From UBA9547 sp044349205 (GTDB lineage Bacteria > Bacteroidota > Bacteroidia > Cytophagales > UBA9547), in assembly GCA_044349205.1 (NCBI GenBank), contig JBIKRJ010000064.1:1-10932 (forward strand): a DNA stretch of 10,932 nucleotides, in the 5' to 3' direction. The position numbers and the translations under genes were made by a program. Each line of letters starts with the position of its first letter. The stretch's first letter is position 1. This document shows positions 1 through 7,258 of this stretch, one piece after another. The notes below the pieces were generated by a model, which worked only from the letters and a program-made list of their open reading frames with translations, had not been told where the DNA came from and ran no database searches.

Positions 1-668
1 TCTTCGATGTGGTGATGATGGATGTACAAATGCCCGACATGGACGGGATTACGGCCACCCAGCATATAAAAGCCTTGCCTTTGATGCGTATACCGCCCAT
101 AATTGCCATGACGGCCTATTCCATGAGCGATGACAGGGAAAAGTTTTTGAAATCGGGCATGGACGATTATGTATCAAAGCCCATTAAAGCCGATATATTT
201 TTATTGAAAATAAAAGAGTGGATTGAAAAGCAACAGCCAAACATGAAAAACTTTACAAGTATAGTCCAGGCAAAAAATAAAAAGTCGAATTCAATACAAC
301 AAGAGGAAATTGTAGAAGAAGATGCCGTGGTTGACCACCATATACTAGAAAGCCTTCGCAAGCTTGGCGGCGACGATTTGATACAAGAAACCTACACTGA
401 ATTGGTGGCAGAATCGCAAGAACAAATACTAAAGTCTTTGAAGGCTTTAGAAAATAAAGACTATGACACCATAAAACGCGAATTGCACACTTTAAAAGGA
501 AATACGGGTACACTTGGTGTATTAAAAATATCTAAATTGGCAGAAGCAATTGAAAAAAGGATAAAGAACGGCGAATTCGAGCATTTGCTCATCCATCTCG
601 AAAATTTGCTATCCCTATGGAAAGAATATAAAAACTATTTCGATACGCACATAAAACACCAACCATAA
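1..668 (+). CDS. Hybrid sensor histidine kinase, C-terminal part (receiver + HPt), 5' end outside window
   Basis: The reading frame is open to the left window edge, so the GTG/ATG codons at 9-20 are internal, and 221 C-terminal residues are visible. First comes the second half of a receiver domain: the phosphoacceptor Asp of MMDVQMPDMDG is codon 21-23, the conserved Thr lies in AMTAYS and the Lys in SKPIK (177-179). After a charged linker comes an HPt domain with the core HTLKGNTGTLG; its phosphorylatable His is codon 486-488. Receiver followed by HPt at the C terminus is the usual tail of a membrane-bound hybrid kinase, which relays phosphate from His to Asp to His and then to a separate receiver. 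The sensor and kinase portions are not in the window, so the signal is unknown. A separate receiver gene starts 1 nt after the stop and is the obvious next partner. A stand-alone REC-HPt protein is possible but less likely. Confidence 0.88.
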   Translation, partial: FDVVMMDVQMPDMDGITATQHIKALPLMRIPPIIAMTAYSMSDDREKFLKSGMDDYVSKPIKADIFLLKIKEWIEKQQPNMKNFTSIVQAKNKKSNSIQQEEIVEEDAVVDHHILESLRKLGGDDLIQETYTELVAESQEQILKSLKALENKDYDTIKRELHTLKGNTGTLGVLKISKLAEAIEKRIKNGEFEHLLIHLENLLSLWKEYKNYFDTHIKHQP

Positions 669-669
669 C

Positions 670-1047
670 ATGTCACAGAAAAAAGTATTGATAGCGGAAG
701 ACAGTTCCGTAATCCAAAATTTGACCAAGAAGATTCTTCAGTTCCAAAACTTCGATATTCACAGCGTGAAAAACGGTAAAGAATTGTTGGATGCCGTACA
801 AAACGAACATTTCGACATTATTCTGCTCGACATCAACATGCCAATAATGGACGGTATAGAAGCCGTAACACTGCTTCGCCAACACGCCGATGACACTAAA
901 AAATCTATCCCAGTTATTGCCATTACAGGCAATGCCGCCAACCATAGTGTAGAATATTTGAAATCGGTTGGTTTTACAGAATACCTGCAAAAACCACTTA
1001 ATTTCGACCAACTTGTAGAATTGGTGAAGAAATACACCCAGAACTAA
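670..1047 (+). CDS. Single-domain response regulator (CheY/Spo0F-like)
   Basis: A 125-residue protein that is only a receiver domain. Visible landmarks are the acidic pair E10-D11, the phosphoacceptor D54 in LLDINMPIMDG, the switch residue T86 in AITGNA, the aromatic Y105, and K108 in the QKP motif. There is no DNA-binding or enzymatic output domain, so it must act through protein contact or pass phosphate on. Its ATG lies 1 nt after the stop of the HPt-ending kinase, which argues for co-translation and for it being the terminal acceptor of that phosphorelay. Many Bacteroidota hybrid kinases carry such receivers alongside. It could instead act as a phosphate sink. Family assignment is firm; the partner is inferred from position. 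Confidence 0.9.
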   Translation: MSQKKVLIAEDSSVIQNLTKKILQFQNFDIHSVKNGKELLDAVQNEHFDIILLDINMPIMDGIEAVTLLRQHADDTKKSIPVIAITGNAANHSVEYLKSVGFTEYLQKPLNFDQLVELVKKYTQN

Positions 1048-1071
1048 AGTACTCTTTTTTCTGATTCAACG

Positions 1072-1347
1072 ATGTTAGTAAAATATACCAAGCATTTCCA
1101 AAACAAGCTCGAAGATCTTTTTGCAGAATCGGATTACATGCTTCGGTACGAGAAAGGAAATTTCAAATCGGGTTATTGCGTCATCAAAGAAAAAAAAGTC
1201 ATTATCGTCAATAAGTATTATCCCCTCGAAGGCAAAATAAATTGCCTGATAGACATTTTGCGTACCGTACAAATTGACATCAACCTCTTTAGCGAAAACA
1301 ACAAAAAGTTCTATCGCGAGCTCAATCAAACCGAATTGGCCATTTGA
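1072..1347 (+). CDS. Conserved small Bacteroidota protein of unknown function (91 aa)
   Basis: A 91-residue soluble protein with no signal peptide or membrane segment, starting at ATG 24 nt after the receiver gene. It has a charged N-terminal helix, a short segment containing YEKGNFKSGYC, a beta-like stretch KKVIIVNKYYPLEGK and a C-terminal helical region. From memory, proteins with the pattern LRYEKGNFKSG...VIVN+..LEGKIN.LIDIL are common in Bacteroidota as short hypothetical proteins, often beside PhnP-like hydrolases; I know of no assigned function. Here its TGA stop overlaps the TTG start of the hydrolase (TTGA, 1344-1347), so the two are probably translationally coupled. An A8 run lies at 1190-1197. 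Being real is well supported by length, context and the recognisable motif; the role is unknown. Confidence 0.8.
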   Translation: MLVKYTKHFQNKLEDLFAESDYMLRYEKGNFKSGYCVIKEKKVIIVNKYYPLEGKINCLIDILRTVQIDINLFSENNKKFYRELNQTELAI

Positions 1348-2105
1348 AAATCACATTACTCGGTACTGGCACATCACAGGGCGTTCCGGTTATCGGTTGC
1401 AATTGCCTTGTGTGCCGTTCTGCCGACTATCGCGATAAAAGGCTGCGCGTTTCGGCACTTTTTGAAATAAAAGACAAAAAAATCGTCATCGACGTTGGAC
1501 CCGACTTTCGCCAACAAATGTTGCGTGAAAAAGTGCAAAAGATAGATGCTATTTTGTTCACCCATCAGCACAAAGACCATACCGCAGGTCTCGACGACAT
1601 TCGGCCATTCAACCACCGCCACCGAATGGATATGCCCATTTATGGCAGAAGACATGTACTTGAACAACTGAAGCAAGAATACGCCTACATATTTGAAAAT
1701 GTGACCTACCCAGGCATACCCAGGGTAATGTTGCACGAAATAAACTATTCTCCTTTCAAAGTAGAAGGCATTGACATAATCCCAATTGAAGTAATGCACC
1801 ACAAACTTCCCGTATTGGGTTACCGCATTGGCGACATTACCTACATTACAGATGCCAACTACATAGCCGATGCAGAAAAGGAAAAAATATACGGCAGTAA
1901 GGTGTTGATATTAAATGCCTTGCACAAAGAAAGGCACATCTCGCATTTCAATTTGGAACAAGCTATAGAGGTGGCCAAAACGCTGAAAGTGGAAAAAACT
2001 TACTTCACCCACATAAGCCATCACATGGGCTTGCACACACAGGTAAGCAAGGAACTGCCAAAAGGGATAGCACTAGGTTTCGATGGTTTGGTGTTGGAAA
2101 TTTAA
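1344..2105 (+). CDS. MBL-fold metal-dependent hydrolase, PhnP-like
   Basis: A 253-residue cytoplasmic metallo-beta-lactamase-fold enzyme. The TTG at 1344 is chosen because it gives the family N terminus MKITLLGTGTSQGVPVIGC and no better start lies upstream. Visible metal-site residues are the HxHxDH motif H74-H76-D78-H79 (THQHKDH), H152/H153, D170 in YITDANY, and the C-terminal H223/H226/H227 (THISHHMG). The N-terminal cysteines C19, C21 and C24 match the structural-zinc cysteines known from PhnP, a cyclic phosphodiesterase of phosphonate catabolism. No other phosphonate gene is present, so the actual substrate here is unknown and a general phosphodiesterase role is a guess. Its last 165 bp occur a second time at 7418-7582. 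Its TAA overlaps the convergent LRR gene's stop in the palindrome TTAA (2102-2105), leaving no room for a terminator. Confidence 0.9.
   Translation: MKITLLGTGTSQGVPVIGCNCLVCRSADYRDKRLRVSALFEIKDKKIVIDVGPDFRQQMLREKVQKIDAILFTHQHKDHTAGLDDIRPFNHRHRMDMPIYGRRHVLEQLKQEYAYIFENVTYPGIPRVMLHEINYSPFKVEGIDIIPIEVMHHKLPVLGYRIGDITYITDANYIADAEKEKIYGSKVLILNALHKERHISHFNLEQAIEVAKTLKVEKTYFTHISHHMGLHTQVSKELPKGIALGFDGLVLEI
1941..2105 (+). repeat. Left copy of a 165-bp direct repeat (3' end of the MBL hydrolase gene)
   Basis: Codons 200-253 plus stop of the hydrolase gene align without gaps to 7418-7582, with 22 base differences (143 of 165 identical, counted by eye). The homology begins abruptly with an identical 17-nt run (1941-1957 versus 7418-7434). 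The longest identical run is 26 nt (1971-1996 versus 7448-7473). Nothing upstream of 1941 or downstream of 2105 is similar in the other copy. Confidence 0.9.
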
Positions 2106-3025
2106 TCCAACCTCACATCACATTTTGGCAATGCCCTACGAATTCGTTCTTTTTCATCTAGCGAAAAATTATTCTTGATAGCGATGAGACTTTTGAGTGA
2201 GACCATCTTCTCTATGTTTTGAGGTAGTTTTTGGAGTTTGTTGCCCGAAACAACCAAAAGTTCCAACAAGGGCAGTTGGGTAATTTCTTCGGGTAGGCTC
2301 TCCAGTTGGTTGTTGGTTAGAACTAACGAACGGAGATTTTTAAGCTTACTTATTGAGTTACTTAAACTTTGTAGCCCGTTTTCAGCCAATTTCAGATCGC
2401 GCAATTGACTTAGATTCGAGATTTGTTCTGGAAATACTTCTAGATTGTTGGCCGAAATCTCCAAGTTACGTAGCGAACGGCATTTTTCAAGTGAATTTGG
2501 CAATTTGGTCAATTGATTGCCGTTGGCGTAGAGTGTGGCTAATTTTGCTAATTTGCCTATGGAAGAGGGAAGGGATGTAAGCTGATTATTGTCTACACTC
2601 AATATTTTTAACTGCTTCAATTCGCCAATTTCCTCGGGTAAAGACTTAAGTTTGTTTTTGTCGATATTGAATATTTGTAGTTGTTCCAATTGCTGAATAT
2701 GATTCGAAACAGTGCTGATACTATTTCCTTTCAGCTTGGCAACTTTCAGGGTTTTGATTTGGTAAAACTCATCAGGTAAGAACGCAATATGGTTTTTGAT
2801 AAAACTCACTTCTTCCAAATGAGGAAATTGGTTGATGCTTTTGGGCACCGAATCCATGTGTTTTTCCTTCAAGTTTATGATTTTAACCCTATCCTTATAT
2901 TGCAAAGCTTGGTCATATAAGGTATAAGTAATTTCCTCCAACTTGTTAGCCTTTTTCACTAAAGTTTGGGCTTGACATATTGCCATTGAAAAGAGCAAAA
3001 AAGAATAATGAAGGAGCATTTTCAT
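2102..3025 (-). CDS. Exported leucine-rich-repeat protein
   Basis: A 307-residue protein that starts with a signal peptide (hydrophobic residues 4-17, likely cut after CQA near residue 19). Residues 48-277 form ten consecutive 23-residue leucine-rich repeats with no insertions, of the pattern LxxLxLxxNxLxxLPxxIxxL. A degenerate eleventh unit and a charged cap end in KCDVRLD. This is the bacterial LRR class that folds into a curved binding solenoid, so a protein- or ligand-binding role in the periplasm or at the surface is expected; the partner is unknown. No T9SS tail or lipobox is convincing (the Cys at 17 is not in a clear lipobox). It lies 79 nt downstream of the PhoX-like gene, but a terminator intervenes, so it probably has its own promoter. 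Its stop overlaps that of the convergent hydrolase gene. Base composition looks AT-rich compared with the PhoX-like gene. Confidence 0.87.
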   Translation of the reverse strand: MKMLLHYSFLLFSMAICQAQTLVKKANKLEEITYTLYDQALQYKDRVKIINLKEKHMDSVPKSINQFPHLEEVSFIKNHIAFLPDEFYQIKTLKVAKLKGNSISTVSNHIQQLEQLQIFNIDKNKLKSLPEEIGELKQLKILSVDNNQLTSLPSSIGKLAKLATLYANGNQLTKLPNSLEKCRSLRNLEISANNLEVFPEQISNLSQLRDLKLAENGLQSLSNSISKLKNLRSLVLTNNQLESLPEEITQLPLLELLVVSGNKLQKLPQNIEKMVSLKSLIAIKNNFSLDEKERIRRALPKCDVRLD

Positions 3026-3055
3026 TTTTAAATTGTTTGAGCGTTTAAACTATAG

Positions 3056-3083
3056 AAAAACCTGCCCAGATGGACAGGTTTTT
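3056..3083 (-). terminator. Rho-independent terminator of the PhoX-like gene
   Basis: On the minus strand the transcript forms a 12-bp stem (AAAAACCTG TCC / GGG CAGGTTTTT, with one G-U wobble) around the loop AUCU, ending in a run of five U. It starts 22 nt after the stop codon of the 1307-aa gene. On the plus strand the wobble becomes a C-A mismatch, so the hairpin fits the minus-strand transcript better. A-rich and U-rich flanks could also work from the other strand, but the plus strand has no gene ending here. Confidence 0.82.
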
Positions 3084-3104
3084 CTGTTGTGTATACTAAT
3101 AATC

Positions 3105-6100
3105 TTAATGAACAATCAGCTTGCGAGTTTCCGATTTTTCATTGCTTTCGATTTTGATGAAATATGTACCAGCCAACAAGCTATTAATTGGCATTACATG
3201 CTCACCTTTAGACATAAAATTGTCAGCCAATTTCATCAGTTCACGTCCTTCTAAGTTGAATACACCAATTTTAACCCTTGTGGGTGTGTTGATTCGGAAC
3301 AATACACTAGCTTCGCCATGGCTTGGATTGGGATAGACGTTGAAATCAAAAGCCGAAGTATTGATTGCATCATTCTCCAAACCTGTCACGATACTGAACA
3401 TTTCTTTGCGAGCAATCACAACGGTACTAGAGCGGTTGAATGCCACATCTTTACCCGCAGCATCTTTCAATGTGGCATTGTTTGAACTCGAAGGCGATTG
3501 GATAGACAAAAACATAAACTTGAAGTCGGGTGTGAAAGTCATGCCTGTAGGCTCGGATCCAACTGGAGTTTTCATGAAGAGCTCTACCTTGGGGTTGGTC
3601 TGCGTATGGTCTGGACGCACGAGCCATATGTGGTTGCGGCTGCCGTCTTGCAGTACCCACAAGTTGCCTTTGTCGTCAAACGTGAGGTTGTCGTTGCCGC
3701 TGCCCCATGCCTCCATGGCTACAGAAGCGCCATGATTGATCTGGTAGCTCTTGCCACCCACAAAGGTGATGAAGTCGCCGACTGTGCTTCCGTTGTCTTT
3801 GAAACGATAGGTGCGGTTGTGGCCTTTTGCTGTAAAGTAGATCATCCCGTTTACAGGGTTTATCTCTACGTCTTCGATACCGTTGAAGAAGGTTCCACCC
3901 AATGCTGCAGCCGTTGCTTTGGTGTTGTTGCGTTCTGAAACGGTAGTGTTGGGTACTACTACCCACTCGCCAAGCATTGTGGTAGGCTCTCCAGCTGAGA
4001 GTGGGGAGTTGAGTTTTAGCACATACAAGGTGCCAGCAGAAAGGTTGGTTTTTTGGTTTGCGACAAATTTGAAGAGGTTGCCGCTGCCGTCATCTTCTCC
4101 ATAATACGCAGTGACGCTGTCCTGGGCTACTACAACGTTTTCGTGGCTGATGCGCCCCATGGCCCACAGTTTCTCTTGTTTGCCATTGCCGTACTCTTTT
4201 ACCCTTTTTGTCTTAGGATCTATTTCCACGTTCCAACCAATGTCTTGGTAACCATCGCCGTTGACGTCGCCGGCAGACATGCTTTCTTCGCAGGTAATGA
4301 CGGTTTCCCATGGAGTAATTCCGCCAGAGCAATTGCTTTCGGTCTTCACCACACCACTAAAATCAACTGCTTGCGAATTGCTCACTACCCAATGGCCCAA
4401 ATTGTTATTAAAATGCAAGTCGAACATGGATACACCACCAGGACTAGTTTCATGGTTGACAGAGAGTACACCTTTGCGGCTGTTGACCATGTTTTCAGGC
4501 ACGAAGCCAGTGAAGTCGTTGCTCCCACCTACTTTGCCAACATTGCCAACGTAGCTATCGCCCTCTTGGGCAATGACTTGGAAAGCGTGAGAGGAAGGTA
4601 TCACCATGGTTTGTCCTTGATTGGATGGCAAAAGGGAAGTAAAGCAGGCTATATGGTCGCTCCCGTCTACACAGCCCATTGCTACTGGGTTAGAAGCCAC
4701 TATACGTTCTGTCAGTTCCAGGTCGAAGCCAAGGTCCGAGCTATTAGCGTCGGACTGGTGTACCTCCACCGCCAAGAAGTTTTCGCCAGCCTGTAAGTTG
4801 CTTTTCGCCACTTTGTATATGGTAAAGGCTGTTTCGTCGCCACCGCCCACAGCTGTTGATGCAAACGTGTTGAACGAGATAGGTCCTGCTGGCATGTTTT
4901 GGCGAGCCACTTCCGCGCCGTTTAGGTATACTACAGCACCGTCGTCACACATCAAGCTGAGGTCGAGCGTGTCAGGTAGCGATGCCAGATTGGAAACTGT
5001 AAATCGTTTTTTGAAATAAGTCGTGGTGTGTTTGTTTGAGGCGTTGCTACCGAACGACACGAACGTGTTCATCGGGTCGCCGTAGCCCAAAGGAGCCGCC
5101 CCCGACTTCCAGGTGCTATCACCGTTGTAAGTAGGCTGTCTCCAATTGCTTCCAAGGTCCTTGCCTTCGTCTTGGTACGACCATTTGCTGCCAGAAAGAA
5201 TTGGAAATGCTGTGGTCGGGTTTGGCGTGGGTTTTATCACCACGCTTCCCGTCCCCAGATATTCTACCACCAAAAGAGGGGCTTTGGGGGCATCTCCGTC
5301 AAACGACTCAGCTTCTCTCGTGCCTACACCTTTTATCATTACGGCCAAGGCATTTCCTGCTTTCCATCCTGGGCGGTTCACGATGGCTTGTATCACTTTT
5401 GCTATGTCGGCAGTACGTTGGTTTTCGCCTGCTTCGCCCACCAAAGGCCAAGGGCCGAAGCTGAATTGTACCGAGTCTGAAGTTCTCGCTCTTTTGCTGA
5501 TGTTGAAGTTCTCTGCTGGGTTGTAGGTGGAGGCACTGTCCACGTTTTCGCCATACAACACGAGGTTGCTAGGGTCGCTGTTTTTGCCAGTGGCATCTAC
5601 CGCAAACTGTACATATGCTTTCATGATTTTGGCTCCTTGCGGAATAGCAACGTTGGCAAAACGCATCCCCACTAGTTGAGGATCGCCATTGTTGGCTGTT
5701 TCAGATCCCAGTTCCAAGTCGGAGCTTCCCGCATCTAGTGTGCCTACCTTGGACGATGGTGCCAAAAACTCTTCCTGGTCATCATCGGCTTGGCTTATTC
5801 GGGTACTTACTTGCACTGGAGCCACGTATTCTACCACCAATAGTGGTGCTTTGGGTGCATCGCCGTCAAACGATTCTGCCTCCCGAGTACCTTTCCCTTT
5901 GATCATGAACGCCATAGGATTTCCAGACTTCCAGCCGCTTCTGCCTACAATAGCTTGCACGAGGGTTGCTATATTGCCAGTGCGTTGGTTTGCCCCTGCT
6001 TCTCCTACCAAAGGCCAAGGTCCAAAACTAAACGTGACCGAATCGGTCGACTTTTTCCTTTTGCTGATGTTGAAGTTTTCGGCTGGATTGTATGTGACGG

Positions 6101-7028
6101 CGCTATCTTCATCTTCTGCATAGGCTACAAGGTCGCTTGGGTTGCTGTTTTTGCCGGTTGCATCTACGGCAAACTGGATGTAAGCCCGTGTAACAATGGC
6201 ACCTTTGGGCAATGCTACGTTTTGAAAACGCACACCTACCAATTGAGGGTCGGCATTGTTGGCGGCTTCCGAGCCCAACTCCAAATCTGAACTGCCCGCA
6301 TCGAGCAAACCTGCTTGCTTGGTACCCCCAGGTAGAAATTCTTCTTGGTCGTCGTCCGCAGCACTCACCCTCACTGTCAGAGCAGAAGGGAGAATATATT
6401 TCACCACTAGCAATGGGGCTTTTGGAGCATCGCCATCGTATGACTCTGCTTCGCGTGTGCCCGATCCTTTTACCATAAACGCCACCGCATTGCCGCTTTT
6501 CCAACCACTGCGGCTTATGAGTCCTTGTATAAGTTTTGCGATGTTGCCAGTGCGCTGGTTATTTCCTGCTTCTCCTACTAAAGGCCAAGGGCCAAAACTA
6601 AACAAGACAGAATCCTTGCTCTTTTGTCTTTTACTTATGTTGAAGTTCTCTGCGGGGTTGTAGGTAACTGCACTGTCCACGTCTTCTGCAAAGATGACAA
6701 GGTTGCTTGGGTTACTGTTCTTGCCAGTAGCATCTACTGCTAGTTGGATGTAAGCCTCCGTGATGTAAGCTCCTTGGGGGATGGTAATGTTCTGAAAACG
6801 CATACCTACCAATTGTGGGTCTGCGTTGTTGGCTGCCTCTGAACCAAACTCGAGGTCCGAGCTGCCCGCATCTAGCAAGCCCGCTTGTTTGGTTCCACCT
6901 GGGAGAAATTCCTCTTGGTCATCATCGGCCGTAGCCACTCGTACCGTCAAAGTAGTTTGCGCAAGGCTTTGCTGCAAACTCAATAGGCCGAAAGCTAGTG
7001 CTCCAAGCCAAATGGTAGATTTACGCAT
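3105..7028 (-). CDS. Secreted multidomain PhoX/DUF839 phosphatase-like protein with T9SS sorting tail
   Basis: A 1307-residue exported protein. The ATG at 7028 is preferred over an in-frame one at 7100 because it puts a normal signal peptide at the N terminus (MRKSTIWLGALAFGLLSLQQ, cut near A23). Order: three copies of a roughly 190-residue module (27-213, 217-403, 407-590) with DDDQEEF, SSDLELGSE, GPWPLVGEAG and REAESFDGDAP; a second beta-sandwich (about 610-775) with DDGAVVYLNG; a PhoX/DUF839 domain (about 786-1210) with GGITPWETVITCEE, GRISHENVVV, YYGEDDGSGNLFKFV and SEPTGMTFTPD; and a T9SS type A tail (1227-1307, VYPNPS). PhoX enzymes are Ca/Fe-dependent phosphomonoesterases. C913 of TCEE is a candidate for the iron-binding Cys (inferred). 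The protein probably acts at the surface or outside the cell, perhaps releasing phosphate from organic esters; DUF839 includes untested members, so activity is inferred. GC looks high for the window. Confidence 0.88.
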   Translation of the reverse strand: MRKSTIWLGALAFGLLSLQQSLAQTTLTVRVATADDDQEEFLPGGTKQAGLLDAGSSDLEFGSEAANNADPQLVGMRFQNITIPQGAYITEAYIQLAVDATGKNSNPSNLVIFAEDVDSAVTYNPAENFNISKRQKSKDSVLFSFGPWPLVGEAGNNQRTGNIAKLIQGLISRSGWKSGNAVAFMVKGSGTREAESYDGDAPKAPLLVVKYILPSALTVRVSAADDDQEEFLPGGTKQAGLLDAGSSDLELGSEAANNADPQLVGVRFQNVALPKGAIVTRAYIQFAVDATGKNSNPSDLVAYAEDEDSAVTYNPAENFNISKRKKSTDSVTFSFGPWPLVGEAGANQRTGNIATLVQAIVGRSGWKSGNPMAFMIKGKGTREAESFDGDAPKAPLLVVEYVAPVQVSTRISQADDDQEEFLAPSSKVGTLDAGSSDLELGSETANNGDPQLVGMRFANVAIPQGAKIMKAYVQFAVDATGKNSDPSNLVLYGENVDSASTYNPAENFNISKRARTSDSVQFSFGPWPLVGEAGENQRTADIAKVIQAIVNRPGWKAGNALAVMIKGVGTREAESFDGDAPKAPLLVVEYLGTGSVVIKPTPNPTTAFPILSGSKWSYQDEGKDLGSNWRQPTYNGDSTWKSGAAPLGYGDPMNTFVSFGSNASNKHTTTYFKKRFTVSNLASLPDTLDLSLMCDDGAVVYLNGAEVARQNMPAGPISFNTFASTAVGGGDETAFTIYKVAKSNLQAGENFLAVEVHQSDANSSDLGFDLELTERIVASNPVAMGCVDGSDHIACFTSLLPSNQGQTMVIPSSHAFQVIAQEGDSYVGNVGKVGGSNDFTGFVPENMVNSRKGVLSVNHETSPGGVSMFDLHFNNNLGHWVVSNSQAVDFSGVVKTESNCSGGITPWETVITCEESMSAGDVNGDGYQDIGWNVEIDPKTKRVKEYGNGKQEKLWAMGRISHENVVVAQDSVTAYYGEDDGSGNLFKFVANQKTNLSAGTLYVLKLNSPLSAGEPTTMLGEWVVVPNTTVSERNNTKATAAALGGTFFNGIEDVEINPVNGMIYFTAKGHNRTYRFKDNGSTVGDFITFVGGKSYQINHGASVAMEAWGSGNDNLTFDDKGNLWVLQDGSRNHIWLVRPDHTQTNPKVELFMKTPVGSEPTGMTFTPDFKFMFLSIQSPSSSNNATLKDAAGKDVAFNRSSTVVIARKEMFSIVTGLENDAINTSAFDFNVYPNPSHGEASVLFRINTPTRVKIGVFNLEGRELMKLADNFMSKGEHVMPINSLLAGTYFIKIESNEKSETRKLIVH
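5259..6950 (-). repeat. Three tandem ~570-bp coding repeats (beta-sandwich modules)
   Basis: Within the PhoX-like gene the modules lie at 6950-6390, 6380-5820 and 5810-5259, in translation order, with an exact 190-codon period. Modules 1 and 2 share 153 of 187 residues (counted by eye). Module 3 is more diverged and has a one-residue deletion in its FLAPSSK loop. From memory, the same module (UxxxDDDxEE...VGxRFxNxxIPxGAxIxxAYxQFxVD...WxxVGEAGxxQRT...) recurs in many extracellular bacterial proteins and resembles the DNRLRE/CBM96-type beta-sandwich. A carbohydrate- or surface-binding role is plausible but not shown. Confidence 0.9.
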
Positions 7029-7051
7029 ATCGTTCAAGTTTAATTTGATTG

Positions 7052-7059
7052 CAAATGTA
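7052..7059 (-). promoter_or_regulatory. Possible Bacteroidota -7 promoter box (TACATTTG)
   Basis: Read on the minus strand the bases are TACATTTG, an exact match to the Bacteroidota -7 consensus TANNTTTG, 23 nt upstream of the ATG at 7028. A TTTTG that could serve as the -33 element lies 26 nt further upstream, wider than the usual spacing of about 19-21 nt, so the match is incomplete. If used, the leader is very short. That would also rule out the in-frame upstream start at 7100. Confidence 0.35.
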
Positions 7060-7258
7060 AAAGCCCACTGTAAATCTTTATTTCTCAAAACTTTAAGCAT
7101 TTATTATTAAAACTGTATGCATTCTCAAGAAATGTTATGATACAATAAAGAATTGGTTACTATTACTGCTATTCTCTGTACCAAACAGTCATTTACCAAA
7201 CTTTACCATCTTAATATCTAAGAACGGGAAATCTATTTCTCTGCCATTAAAATTTCAC

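Noticed and set aside
9..20. GTG/ATG cluster as the start of the first gene
   Set aside because: These codons lie in the middle of the receiver core strand just before the phosphoacceptor Asp, so the true start must be upstream.
4053..4796. 247-codon open frame on the plus strand inside the PhoX-like gene, and similar long antisense frames at 3340-3938, 4621-5019 and 5689-6123
   Set aside because: They oppose a gene with clear domains. The frames repeat wherever the tandem modules repeat and have low-complexity, unfamiliar translations; they are shadows.
5259..6950. CRISPR or satellite array suggested by repeated DNA
   Set aside because: The repeats are about 570 bp, in frame and code for a domain; they are tandem protein modules.
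7029..7100. In-frame upstream ATG adding 24 residues to the PhoX-like protein
   Set aside because: It would bury the signal peptide behind a charged segment and would run through the TACATTTG promoter-like box; the ATG at 7028 gives a normal signal peptide.
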